Assembly (NCBI RefSeq): GCF_006517815.1
Contig: NZ_CP041198.1
Span: 496,001-560,000 of the forward strand
DNA from: Pseudarthrobacter sp. NIBRBAC000502770
GTDB lineage: Bacteria > Actinomycetota > Actinomycetes > Actinomycetales > Micrococcaceae
Length of the DNA stretch: 64,000 bases
Direction: 5' to 3'
The position numbers were made by a program, and so were the translations under genes. Numbering within the stretch: the stretch's first letter is position 1; every line of letters starts with the position of its first letter. The notes beneath the pieces are model-generated. The model ran no database searches. It was not told the DNA's origin and saw only the letters and a list, made by a program, of their open reading frames with translations. This document shows, one piece after another, positions 25,327 to 33,251 of the stretch.

Positions 25327-25902
25327 TCAGGGCAGCGGCTGACGCTCGCCCACGCTGACCGAGGCCGACGGCGGAAGGTAGTCACGCCGTCGTCGTTCCA
25401 TCCGGCGCTGCTGGCCCGGAGACGGGATCCTCGCCCGCTTGGCGCGGTTGCACCTGGCGCACGCGGCAACGAAGTTCTGGAGACTGGTCGAGCCGCCCTT
25501 GGACCATGGGTAGAAGTGGTCGCCGTGCTCGGCGGGGCGGCCGCAGCGGCGCCCGAAGCCCGCTTCCAACTCGCACAAGCCACCGGCCCGTGCCATCCCT
25601 TCTCGGCGCTGCTGGCGGGTGAAGCGGCGTACCGGGTCGCGGCGCCGGACATCTCGGCTCGTCATGACCGCTGCGGCAATGCCCAGAACCACTGCGGCGA
25701 CGCCAGGCACAGTGACCGCGGCGACGACTCCATCTAACAGGCCGCGCAACACCCCAGCGGCCGAAGCCGGACCCGGTCCAGCTGTCGGCGCCGCCCTTGC
25801 CATGAGCGCCGAGATCACGGCGACAATGAGCCAAATAAGTACCGCCGAATACGCCAGGCGTAGCCCCTGACGCGTCCAATAGATCCGGCCCAGTTCCTGC
25901 AT
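25327..25902 (-). CDS. Membrane-anchored HNH endonuclease-like protein
   Basis: A 191-residue protein. Two hydrophobic segments (YSAVLIWLIVAVISALM near 15-32 and VTVPGVAAVVLGIAAAVM near 60-80) precede a basic linker and a C-terminal HNH motif (LCELEAGFGRRC, HGDHFYPWSKGGS, LQNFVAACARCNRAKRAR). ATG 25902 follows GGGGGAATCA; a TTG start at 25914 is less good. HNH proteins fused to membrane anchors are unusual: a role at the envelope, for example against entering DNA, is possible, but a non-defence hydrolase is equally possible. It converges with the methyltransferase. Confidence 0.75.
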   Translation of the reverse strand: MQELGRIYWTRQGLRLAYSAVLIWLIVAVISALMARAAPTAGPGPASAAGVLRGLLDGVVAAVTVPGVAAVVLGIAAAVMTSRDVRRRDPVRRFTRQQRREGMARAGGLCELEAGFGRRCGRPAEHGDHFYPWSKGGSTSLQNFVAACARCNRAKRARIPSPGQQRRMERRRRDYLPPSASVSVGERQPLP

Positions 25903-26095
25903 TGATTCCCCCAATTTTGGTCGCTCGGATCCCGTGGTCCGGGTGTCCAGGAAATCGTATAGGCCGGGCGGCGGCGGATGATCAGGTTGAGCTCAGTTTT
26001 TGCAGAGATTCCGCGCCTGAGCCCATCCCGGCTCAGGAGCAGTTCCTGGTGTGCAGCCAACGGCAGGAGAAGTGGGCGTCTGCAAGGATGGAGCC

Positions 26096-26596
26096 ATGAA
26101 CCAGAGCAGCATCCGCCACCACCAGGCCTCCGTCACCGTCAACGCATCCGCCGAGACCCTCTACGACCTGGTCTCCGACGTCACCCGCACCGGTGAGTGG
26201 AGCCCGGTCTGCAAGGCGTGCTGGTGGGACGACGAGGCAGACGCCGGCCAGCCCGGCACATGGTTCACCGGGCGGAACGAGCTCCCGCACCGGACGTGGG
26301 AAACCCGCTCGCAGGTAGTGGCAGCCGACCGCGGACGCGAGTTCGCCTGGGTGGTGGGCGGCAAATATGTCCGCTGGGGCTTCACCCTCTCCCCGGCAGC
26401 TGCCGGAACCGTCCTGACCGAGTCCTGGGAATTCCTGCCCGACGGTCTAGCCATGTTCCGGGAAAAATACGGCGCTGACGCTGACGCCCAGATCGCCGAC
26501 CGCACCCAGCAGGCGCTGGACGGCATCCCGGCAACACTCGCGGCAATCAAACGGATCGCCGAGTCCATCACCGCCCACGACGAAGTAAGGACCTAA
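26096..26596 (+). CDS. SRPBCC/START-like family protein
   Basis: A 166-residue protein with the polyketide cyclase/START helix-grip layout: HHQASVTVNASAETLYDLVSD at the N-terminus (first strand and helix), TRTGEWSPVC, WETRSQVVAADRGREFAWV, and the long C-terminal helix IPATLAAIKRIAESI. AAGGATGGAG precedes ATG 26096. Such proteins bind small hydrophobic ligands. It precedes the deaminase by seven bases and may share its transcript. Specific function unknown. Confidence 0.82.
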   Translation: MNQSSIRHHQASVTVNASAETLYDLVSDVTRTGEWSPVCKACWWDDEADAGQPGTWFTGRNELPHRTWETRSQVVAADRGREFAWVVGGKYVRWGFTLSPAAAGTVLTESWEFLPDGLAMFREKYGADADAQIADRTQQALDGIPATLAAIKRIAESITAHDEVRT

Positions 26597-26603
26597 AGCC
26601 GCT

Positions 26604-27083
26604 ATGACCCACGAACAGCACCAATTCGCCGCGCCGGCACTGGAGAGCACGGACCTTCCGGCATTCGAGGCCGCCTACCAGGCCGCCCAAAAAAGCCTGG
26701 CCGAGGGCGGCATCCCCATCGGGGCTTCGATCGCCCGGGACGGCGAGGTCTTCGCCAGCGGGCACAACGAACGGGTCCAGAATGCCGATCCGATCGCGCA
26801 CGGGGAAATGTCCGCACTCCGCGCCGCCGGCCGGCAGAAGAGCTACCAGGACACCACGCTGTACACCACCCTGGCCCCGTGTGCCATGTGCGCGGGAACC
26901 ATCATCCAGTTCAAGATCCCCCGCGTGGTAGTGGGGGAAGCACAGACGTTTGACGGCGAACTGGACCTCCTGCGCGCACGCGGGGTTGAGGTGGTGGTCC
27001 TGGATGATCAGCGTTGCGTGGACATGATGCGCTCGTTCCAGTCCGACAAGCCGGAGCTGTGGGCCGAGGACATCGCCGAGTAG
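26604..27083 (+). CDS. Nucleoside/cytosine deaminase (CDA fold)
   Basis: A 159-residue zinc deaminase that releases ammonia from a nucleobase or nucleoside. The zinc site is HGEMSAL (His and catalytic Glu) and LAPCAMCAGTI (two Cys). The flanks GGIPIGASIARDGEVFASGHN and VVVGEAQTFDGELDLL resemble fungal cytosine deaminase and bacterial guanine-type deaminases. AAGGAC lies upstream. It follows the SRPBCC gene. The likely role is base salvage; the exact base is unresolved. Confidence 0.87.
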   Translation: MTHEQHQFAAPALESTDLPAFEAAYQAAQKSLAEGGIPIGASIARDGEVFASGHNERVQNADPIAHGEMSALRAAGRQKSYQDTTLYTTLAPCAMCAGTIIQFKIPRVVVGEAQTFDGELDLLRARGVEVVVLDDQRCVDMMRSFQSDKPELWAEDIAE

Positions 27084-27113
27084 GTTCAGGTCAGTGTGGC
27101 CAAACAGTCACGT

Positions 27114-27416
27114 CTAGGGGTGGACCGGTGAGGCGGCTTCGTTGCCCAATACCGTGGTCCAGGGGCTGGCGGTCCACGACGTCACGACGCCGTTGATGAC
27201 GTAGGGGTCTGCGGCGGCAAACGCTTTGGCGGCCTCGAGCGGGTTCTCGCCGGTGAAAATCAGCAATCCCTTGAAGGGGCCTTCGCCGGCTGCTCCGCCC
27301 AGCAGAAGCTCGCCGCGTTCCACCGCTTCCCACCCCGCCCTGAGATGGTCGGCGCGGTACTGTTCACGGCTCTCAAGATAGTCGTCAGCGTAGGTGTATT
27401 CGAGCACGGCGTGCAT
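27114..27416 (-). CDS. YciI-family protein
   Basis: A 100-residue dimeric alpha/beta protein. It begins MHAVLEYTYADDYLESREQY, and GELLLGGAAGEGPFKGLLIF and AFAAADPYVINGVVTSW match the YciI fold with its Asp-Pro-Tyr. GGAGGGTCACCC lies directly upstream of the start. Role unknown; some relatives are muconolactone-isomerase-like. It converges with the deaminase. Confidence 0.87.
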   Translation of the reverse strand: MHAVLEYTYADDYLESREQYRADHLRAGWEAVERGELLLGGAAGEGPFKGLLIFTGENPLEAAKAFAAADPYVINGVVTSWTASPWTTVLGNEAASPVHP

Positions 27417-27679
27417 GGGTGACCCTCCGTTTGGTTAGTGGTTTGGTTCGCTGTAGAAGCAGCGTACCCACTGTGTGCTGGGCGGAAACCCTGCACCTCA
27501 GCCAAGGCGACGGAGCACGTGAAGCGGATGCTGCCGCCGTCGTGGTTCAATTCTCCCGAGGCGAGGCCGCCTGCTCGTCAATGCCGCACCAGCCGGCAAT
27601 GACGCCGAGGCGGACTCACGCACCGAGATCCGCCTGGACCTGACGCGCAGCTGGGGAGTGGTGTCCCTACCAGCCCAAG

Positions 27680-28081
27680 TTAGTGGGGTTCGGCGCCCGG
27701 GCTGTGACTTCTTAGCCCTGCCGCGGTTGCCGCCCTCAGGAGCTCCTTGTCGAAGGCCACCAACTCGTCGACCTCAAGCCTTATCGCGGCTGCCAGATGA
27801 ATCGCGTCGGCACTCCGCAACTTACCCGGCAGTGCAGCGGCATAGGTGAGGTCGGAGCGAACCAGGTCCACGAGGTTGATGCCGGCCAGTACAGTGTTGA
27901 CCAATTCCGGCGGCAAGCCCCGGCGGTTGGCCGCCCAGTGGAGTTCCGTGAAGAGAAGCATCGAGGCAACCAGCAGGGCGCCCTCTGCGGCCGACGCCGT
28001 CAGAAATTCCGCAGTTGGGCCGGACTCGGCTTCCTCAACCACGAGCTTGAGGGCAGCCGAGGTATCCACGTAAAGGATCAA
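27680..28081 (-). CDS. PIN-domain toxin (VapC-like)
   Basis: A 133-residue predicted RNase. Acidic active-site residues sit in YVDTSAALKLVVEE, LRSADAIHLAAAI and LVAFDKELLRAA, the usual PIN order. The TTG start overlaps the TGA of the upstream antitoxin, the typical coupled arrangement. It should cleave RNA (tRNA or rRNA in studied VapCs) unless bound by the antitoxin. Confidence 0.88.
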   Translation of the reverse strand: MILYVDTSAALKLVVEEAESGPTAEFLTASAAEGALLVASMLLFTELHWAANRRGLPPELVNTVLAGINLVDLVRSDLTYAAALPGKLRSADAIHLAAAIRLEVDELVAFDKELLRAATAAGLRSHSPGAEPH

Positions 28082-28341
28082 CGGTCGCCGCGCAGATCGT
28101 CGAGAATTTCGGCGCTGCCCGTGGCAAGCGTTGCCCGGGGGATCGATCGGAAATCAACGGGGCCCCGGGACGCCCGGACACCGCCCGATCGGAGTAAACG
28201 CTCAAAGGGTGAAGCTGCGGGCGGTATCAGCGTAGCGGCAACTTCACCGTTGTTCGTGACGTCGATGATTTCACCGTTTTTTACCCGCTCCAGGATCTTG
28301 CTGCTTTGGTTGCGCAGCTCACGATGGGGGATCGTTGTCAT
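28078..28341 (-). CDS. Phd/YefM-type antitoxin
   Basis: An 87-residue protein, MTTIPHRELRNQSSKILERV, then EIIDVTNNGEVAATLIPP, the DNA-binding fold of Phd/YefM antitoxins. The C-terminal tail (FRSIPRATLATGSAEILDDL) would mask the toxin. ATG 28341 has GGAGG seven bases upstream. It autoregulates the pair by family precedent. A longer open frame to 28848 exists but is a shadow of the hemerythrin gene. Confidence 0.88.
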   Translation of the reverse strand: MTTIPHRELRNQSSKILERVKNGEIIDVTNNGEVAATLIPPAASPFERLLRSGGVRASRGPVDFRSIPRATLATGSAEILDDLRGDR

Positions 28342-28484
28342 GGCAAACCTCCGTAGCAATCGTAGCATCGATCCCTTCCTGCCGCCCGACCTCGCGGCGC
28401 CCACCTCCCTCGACGATGGCTTCCGGGGTCCGCCTGGGCGTGGCCAAGGCGTGCCGCGCCGGTCCCCCCAGCCCTGGACCGGCG

Positions 28485-29210
28485 TTACAGTGTCTCCGGG
28501 ATGGGCCGGCCCGGGAACAGCTTGGCGTACTGTTTCCGGTACATCCGCCGCCCCACCAGCTTGTACGCGAGGCGGACCGGCGCCGGGATTTCCTTGAACA
28601 GCTCTACGCGGTCCGCCGGCGGGTTCGTGGCCAGCACCATGCCAAGGTAGGCCACCATGAATCTCTTGTCGAACTTGTCGATCCCGTGCTGTCCCACCGC
28701 CGCGGCTTCCTTTTCGGTCATCACCCGGTCCACCACAGGCATGACCTCGGTGACCTCGCGGCGCAGGTGCACGTCCAGGACCGCCTTCAGGTCCTCGTAC
28801 AGCGCGGCAAGCTCTGATGCGTCGGCGGCGTCCACTGTCCGCATCCACCGCAGCCGCACCGGCTCGATCCGCTCCAGTCGCTGGGTGACCTGCCGGTGGT
28901 GTTCGAGCATCTGCGCGATGTGCAGGACGCAGCCGGGGGCGCGCTGCTCCAGCGGCGGATACATCAGCAGGTCCTCACCCTCGTGATGGACGTGCAGCAC
29001 CATGTCGAAGTTTCCCAAAACTTCCCCAACGTACGCGGCGCGGGCCGCATCCCCCGCAGCGACGGACCGCACCAGGCCCGGGGCCTCGGCGTAGGCCCAC
29101 AGGAAGAAACGGTGAATGCGGCGCATGGCCGCGGTCCCGGTGCAGAGGACCGGCCCGGGCGGCACGGGAGCGGCGGTCTCACCGGGCTGCATCGTGAAGA
29201 AATCGGTCAT
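28485..29210 (-). CDS. Hemerythrin-like HHE domain protein
   Basis: A 241-residue cytosolic protein with helical hemerythrin-type metal ligands: RRIHRFFLWAYAE, VLHVHHEGEDLLMYPPLE, LEHHRQVTQRLERI, and VHLRREVTEVMPVVD. It may bind a di-iron centre that senses or stores oxygen or nitric oxide. ATG 29210 is preceded by AAAGGGG. The larger upstream frame lacks codon bias and is ignored. The C-terminal tail is basic. Confidence 0.82.
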   Translation of the reverse strand: MTDFFTMQPGETAAPVPPGPVLCTGTAAMRRIHRFFLWAYAEAPGLVRSVAAGDAARAAYVGEVLGNFDMVLHVHHEGEDLLMYPPLEQRAPGCVLHIAQMLEHHRQVTQRLERIEPVRLRWMRTVDAADASELAALYEDLKAVLDVHLRREVTEVMPVVDRVMTEKEAAAVGQHGIDKFDKRFMVAYLGMVLATNPPADRVELFKEIPAPVRLAYKLVGRRMYRKQYAKLFPGRPIPETL

Positions 29211-29745
29211 GGGGATGGCCCCTTTCGTCGTGCGAGACCAGGCCCCTCCCCGCGAGCATGGTATCCCCGCGCCCAGCCGCAAACAATGCAGGAAAAGCTC
29301 AAGGGTCCGCCCCACAGGACGCGGCAGCCGAGGAGGACCAACGACGGCGGCACGCCGGGTGGGAGCGCTGCGATTGATGGGCGCGGGCTCTGCCGACGTC
29401 GCCGGAATGGTGCCAGCCCGCCGGAACTGAACGGCGAGCTGGCACCATTCCGGCGTTCTCGGCCCGCGGCCCCAAATGCACGTTTGTGCAGCAGCTGCTG
29501 AGCGGGCGTCCACGCGCATGAAGAGCCAAAAAGTGCTACTCACCAGTAACAACGCGAGTGCTTCAGGTCACATTCACAGTGACCTCCAGTGCTGGTGATC
29601 CCGCCTTTTCCCCGCACGTTCGTGCACTTTCGCTGCGAAGGAGTGCCGGCTGCTGCCAGCATGGAAAACCACGGCCGGAACTGATGGGCACCCCCAAGAC
29701 CATCAGCAGCGGCCGCTCCAGAGACAGACAAACGAAGAGGTTTCC
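29211..29745. other. Divergent intergenic region, contains long inverted repeat
   Basis: 535 bases between the divergent hemerythrin and lipase genes. No gene is supported. It holds the 17-bp inverted repeat listed separately; the stretch after 29540 carries the lipase promoter and leader. Confidence 0.45.
29401..29454. repeat. Perfect 17-bp inverted repeat with 20-base spacer
   Basis: GCCGGAATGGTGCCAGC at 29401-29417 and its exact reverse complement at 29438-29454. The spacer contains further self-complementarity (CCGCCG against CGGCG). It lies between divergent promoters, where no terminator is needed, so it may be a relic terminator, a regulator site or a dispersed intergenic repeat. Confidence 0.7.
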
Positions 29746-30588
29746 ATGTCATTCCTAAGCCGAGCCCTGTCAGTTGCCGCCGCGGCACTCCTGGCCTCAT
29801 CCCTGGTGGCCGCTCCCGCCCAGGCGGTCGACGTCTCCCCGCCCGGGGCCAACGACTGGACCTGCAAACCGTCAGCGGCACATCCGTATCCGGTGGTCCT
29901 GGTTCCGGGAACCTTCGAGAGCATGGAGAAGAACTGGTCCACGATGTCGCCCTACCTCAAGAGCCAGGGGTACTGCGTCTTCGCCCTGAACTACGGGGCA
30001 ACCAACGGTATTTATGCCACGGCTCCGGTCAAGGATTCCGCAAAGGAACTCGCACCGTTCGTTGACGCCGTCCGCTCCGCCACGGGCGCCAAGCAGGTGG
30101 ACCTGGTGGGCCACAGCCAGGGCGGCATGATGCCCCGGTACTACATGGGCTTCCTGGGCGGCGCCAAGTACGTCCACCAGCTTGTCGGCATCGCGCCGTC
30201 CAACCACGGCACGGAAGGCGTGATCCTTCCGCCGCCGGACCTGGTGCCCACGCCCGATTACACCGCAGCCGGCTGTGCGGCCTGCGCGGACCAGCAGGCG
30301 GGATCGCCCTTCATGCAGGAGCTCAACTCCATCGGCGATACTGTCGCCGGCCCCGCCTACACGGTCATTTCCACCACCCATGACGAGGTTGTCATCCCGT
30401 ACAACAGCCAATACCTCAGCGGCTCCGCCCGGCAGGTCACCAACATCACCATCCAGGACAAGTGCCCGGCGGACGTCATTGAACACGACCAAACGCCCAA
30501 TGATCCTGTGGTCCACCAGTTGGTAGGCAACGCCCTGGCCCAGCCGACCGGTCCGGCAGACCCGGCATTCCAGCCCGTCTGCCTCTAG
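29746..30588 (+). CDS. Secreted lipase/esterase, alpha/beta hydrolase
   Basis: A 280-residue exported hydrolase. It has a signal peptide (MSFLSRALSVAAAALLASSL, cleavage near AQA). The oxyanion region is VVLVPGTFESMEKNW and the nucleophile elbow VDLVGHSQGGMMPRYY, with Ser near 123. STTHDEVVIPYN carries the likely Asp, and DPVVHQLVGNAL the likely His. This is the class of actinobacterial triacylglycerol lipases. AAGAGG lies upstream. A strong hairpin follows the stop. Confidence 0.9.
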   Translation: MSFLSRALSVAAAALLASSLVAAPAQAVDVSPPGANDWTCKPSAAHPYPVVLVPGTFESMEKNWSTMSPYLKSQGYCVFALNYGATNGIYATAPVKDSAKELAPFVDAVRSATGAKQVDLVGHSQGGMMPRYYMGFLGGAKYVHQLVGIAPSNHGTEGVILPPPDLVPTPDYTAAGCAACADQQAGSPFMQELNSIGDTVAGPAYTVISTTHDEVVIPYNSQYLSGSARQVTNITIQDKCPADVIEHDQTPNDPVVHQLVGNALAQPTGPADPAFQPVCL

Positions 30589-30616
30589 CGCACAGGCGCA
30601 CAACAACCAGCAGTAC

Positions 30617-30660
30617 GACGACGGGTGGCCGGCTTCGAAAAGCCGGCCACCCGCCGTCGT
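30617..30660. terminator. Strong hairpin between lipase and MFS genes
   Basis: GGGTGGCCGGCTT, loop CGAA, then the exact complement (30623-30652), extended by CGACG/CGTCG. It lies between convergent genes and probably terminates both. Confidence 0.8.
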
Positions 30661-30689
30661 TGGTGTCTGAAGCCCCGGGTTGCGTTTGC

Positions 30690-31910
30690 TTAGCCGGCGT
30701 GCTCCTGGACCGGGTTCCGCGCGGAAATGACCTGCGGTACCGTCACGAGCGCGACGACGGCCAGGGCGCCGGCGGCGGCGAACGCGTAGAAGCCCCACGG
30801 GTAGGCGATGCCGGCGGCAACCAGGCCGCCGGTCATGGCAGGTCCGGCGATGGCGCCCACGCGGCCCACGCCGGCGGCGAAGCCGAGGGCCGTGGCGCGC
30901 AGCCGCGCCGGGAAGAGCTGGCTGACCCAGGCGTACACGAGCACCTGGGAACTGAAGACGAACACCCCTGTGATGAAGACGAGCGCGTTCAGCAGGATGG
31001 CGTTGTCAACCTTGACGCTGAGGAGGGCAAGGCACACGGCCGACAGGCCAAACCAGAGCAGCACGATCCGCTTGGTTCCGTGCTTGTCCGCCAGGATACC
31101 GGCGATGATGAGGCCGGCAACGGCGCCGAGATTCAGGACCAGGAGCAGTGATATGCCGGCGCTGACGGGATAGCCCGCGGAAGCCATGAGCTGCGGGAGC
31201 CAGGTGTTCAGGCCGTAGACCAGCAGGAGCCCCATGAACGAGGCCGCAGCGATGGCCAGCGCCACCAGCGGGTACGGCTTCTTCGCCAGGTCCCGGACAC
31301 TGCCCTGCTCCTGCCTCTTGGCGTCCCGTTCTGCCGGCAGGGTCTCGGGGAGTTTGAACCAGAGGAGCGGCACCAGCGCCAGGCCGGCAATGCCGCCCAC
31401 CACGAACATGGTGCGCCAGTCCGGGATGACCATCAGTGCCAGGAAAGCCGTGGCCACAGCGCCTGCGTGGTAGCCGGTCATGGTCCGGGTGGTGGACTTG
31501 CCGGCGGAACCGGCAGGTGCGTAATCGTTCATGTAGGCCAGGGCGACCGGAAGGCAGGCGCCCAGCCCCAGGCCGGCCAGCAGCCGGAAAGTGCTGAACA
31601 CTGCCACGTTGGGGGCCCAGATGACCGCGATGGTGAAGATGGAGAACCACAGGACACAGGCAACCAGCAGCTTGCGGTGCCCGAACCGGTCCGACAACGG
31701 GGCGATGAAGAGGGCGCCCAGACCCACGCCGACCAGGGAGATGGTGGCAGCCAAAGTGGCGCCGACCGCGTCGAAGCCAAGCTCGCCGGTCTTGATGAGC
31801 GTAGGGATGACGGTGCCAAGCACCACCAGGTCAAAGCCGTCCAAAACCATGGCCAGCCAGCAAAGCAAGACGGGCCACCGGGACGCGCGGGTGGAGGGGG
31901 AAGTGGTCAT
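30690..31910 (-). CDS. MFS aromatic-acid:H+ symporter (AAHS family)
   Basis: A 406-residue, 12-helix importer. The hallmark DGFDLVVLGTVIP in TM1, the loop DRFGHRKLL between TM2 and TM3 and the mid-loop ETLPAERDAKRQ match PcaK/BenK-type carriers for benzoate, protocatechuate and related acids. GAGGA is five bases before the ATG. A perfect PcaR-like palindrome lies about 120 bases upstream, consistent with control by an IclR-family regulator encoded elsewhere. The exact substrate is inferred only. Confidence 0.87.
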   Translation of the reverse strand: MTTSPSTRASRWPVLLCWLAMVLDGFDLVVLGTVIPTLIKTGELGFDAVGATLAATISLVGVGLGALFIAPLSDRFGHRKLLVACVLWFSIFTIAVIWAPNVAVFSTFRLLAGLGLGACLPVALAYMNDYAPAGSAGKSTTRTMTGYHAGAVATAFLALMVIPDWRTMFVVGGIAGLALVPLLWFKLPETLPAERDAKRQEQGSVRDLAKKPYPLVALAIAAASFMGLLLVYGLNTWLPQLMASAGYPVSAGISLLLVLNLGAVAGLIIAGILADKHGTKRIVLLWFGLSAVCLALLSVKVDNAILLNALVFITGVFVFSSQVLVYAWVSQLFPARLRATALGFAAGVGRVGAIAGPAMTGGLVAAGIAYPWGFYAFAAAGALAVVALVTVPQVISARNPVQEHAG

Positions 31911-32027
31911 GAAATCCTCATTGATCAGGGAAGCCGGGATGCATGCGGGCTGAGAGCCCTGTCACCAGGGGGAGTGATCCACGGCATGCTTACTGATGGG
32001 AAGCTACCAAGAAGTTCATTAAACGTA

Positions 32028-32052
32028 CAAATGTTCGATAAGCGAACATTTG
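32028..32052. promoter_or_regulatory. IclR/PcaR-like operator palindrome
   Basis: CAAATGTTCG, spacer ATAAG, then CGAACATTTG: a perfect 10-bp inverted repeat. The core TGTTCGATAAGCGAACA resembles sites of PcaR/PobR-type IclR regulators (GTTCGATAATCGCAC). It lies between the MFS and metallophosphoesterase genes. Confidence 0.7.
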
Positions 32053-32154
32053 GAGGGGAAGCGGTCAGATAGCCAAAGTTGCTTTCGGCAAGCCCTGTTC
32101 AGGTGTGGCCTGTGGGGCGGAAGATAAGCCAAGGAAGAGATGGGAGGTCAGGGG

Positions 32155-33159
32155 ATGCAGCCAACGCTCCCTCGTTCCAAACGCTGGCTGCGCGCAGCGG
32201 CAACGGCCGCGGCCCTCCTGTCGCTCGCTGCCTCGGGGTGCACCGGCGGACCGAAACCTCCGGACCAGCCTTCACCCCTGCCTGACGTGCACATCGCCGC
32301 CGTCGGCGACATGAACCCCGAGGGGAATACCAACCCGGACAGCCCCTCCGGCCGCAACGGCGCGGCCATCGCCCGGCTTGCCGCGAACAACGAAATCGAC
32401 GCGTTCCTGGGCCTGGGCGACTTCCAGTACAGCACCGCCCGCTGCGACGACTACGTGAACTACTGGAAGCCACTATGGGGCGGCACGCTGCCCAAGATGT
32501 ACTGGGTGTCCGCCCCCAACCACGACTGGGAACCGGGCCGCAACGAAGACCTGGACAACTTCATGAACGGCCAGTGCCCGGGCTCCACGGACAAGGCCGC
32601 GATCAACCAGGAACGCGGGTTCATCCCGAACGGCCAGCCGTACTCGAAGGACTTTGGGCAGTGGCATTTCGCCTTCCTGTCCTCCGCGTTGTGGCGGTAC
32701 GAAACCACAGAAGCCAAGGCCGCGACGGACTGGCTGGACAAGGATCTCTCGGCAGCCCAGGCAGCCGGCCAGCACCTGGCAGTGGTCTACCACGAGCCGT
32801 ATTTCACATCGGACACCAGCGAACACGGCCGCACCGAAGACAACAAGCCGTGGATCGACGTGATGTGGAAGTACCGCGTCCGCCTGACCCTCTCCGCCTC
32901 GCAGCACAACTACGAGCGGTCCTGCCCGGTGAACAATGCCGACAAATGCGTCGACGACGGCATGACGGCCTTCCAGGTTTCCACCGGCGGCATCGATACC
33001 CGCCCCTTCATCGGCCGCCGCCCGTCCTACATCGCAAAACGGTTCAGCGACAGCCGGGGCTTCCTCCAGCTGACGCTGCACTCGGACGGATCCTTCGACT
33101 GGAACTTCACGGCGACCACCGGGTCCAGCACGGACTCGGGTAGCCGCGCGGCACCGTAA
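32155..33159 (+). CDS. Lipoprotein metallophosphoesterase
   Basis: A 334-residue secreted calcineurin-type phosphoesterase. The lipobox is LSLAASGC near residue 28. Metal ligands are in HIAAVGDMNPEG, LGLGDFQY, SAPNHDWEPG, AVVYHEPYFTS and SASQHNYERS. ATG 32155 has GGAGG upstream. It is anchored outside the membrane and probably releases phosphate from organic phosphates. It converges on the PhoD gene with a shared hairpin. Confidence 0.87.
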   Translation: MQPTLPRSKRWLRAAATAAALLSLAASGCTGGPKPPDQPSPLPDVHIAAVGDMNPEGNTNPDSPSGRNGAAIARLAANNEIDAFLGLGDFQYSTARCDDYVNYWKPLWGGTLPKMYWVSAPNHDWEPGRNEDLDNFMNGQCPGSTDKAAINQERGFIPNGQPYSKDFGQWHFAFLSSALWRYETTEAKAATDWLDKDLSAAQAAGQHLAVVYHEPYFTSDTSEHGRTEDNKPWIDVMWKYRVRLTLSASQHNYERSCPVNNADKCVDDGMTAFQVSTGGIDTRPFIGRRPSYIAKRFSDSRGFLQLTLHSDGSFDWNFTATTGSSTDSGSRAAP

Positions 33160-33194
33160 TCGGCAGCACGGGAGCGCGGCTCATCAGCGTCCAC

Positions 33195-33241
33195 GGGTGA
33201 ACGCGGCCAACGCCGCGAAGTAGGCCTGGCCGCGTTCACCC
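33195..33241. terminator. 15-bp inverted repeat between convergent phosphatase genes
   Basis: GGGTGAACGCGGCCA (33195-33209) and its exact complement (33227-33241) around a 17-base loop. It lies exactly between two converging stops and probably serves both. Confidence 0.75.
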
Positions 33242-33251
33242 CCGCCGAAGG

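Noticed and set aside
28345..28848. Long N-terminal extension of the antitoxin frame
   Set aside because: It overlaps the hemerythrin gene antiparallel or out of frame, and a strong ribosome site marks ATG 28341.
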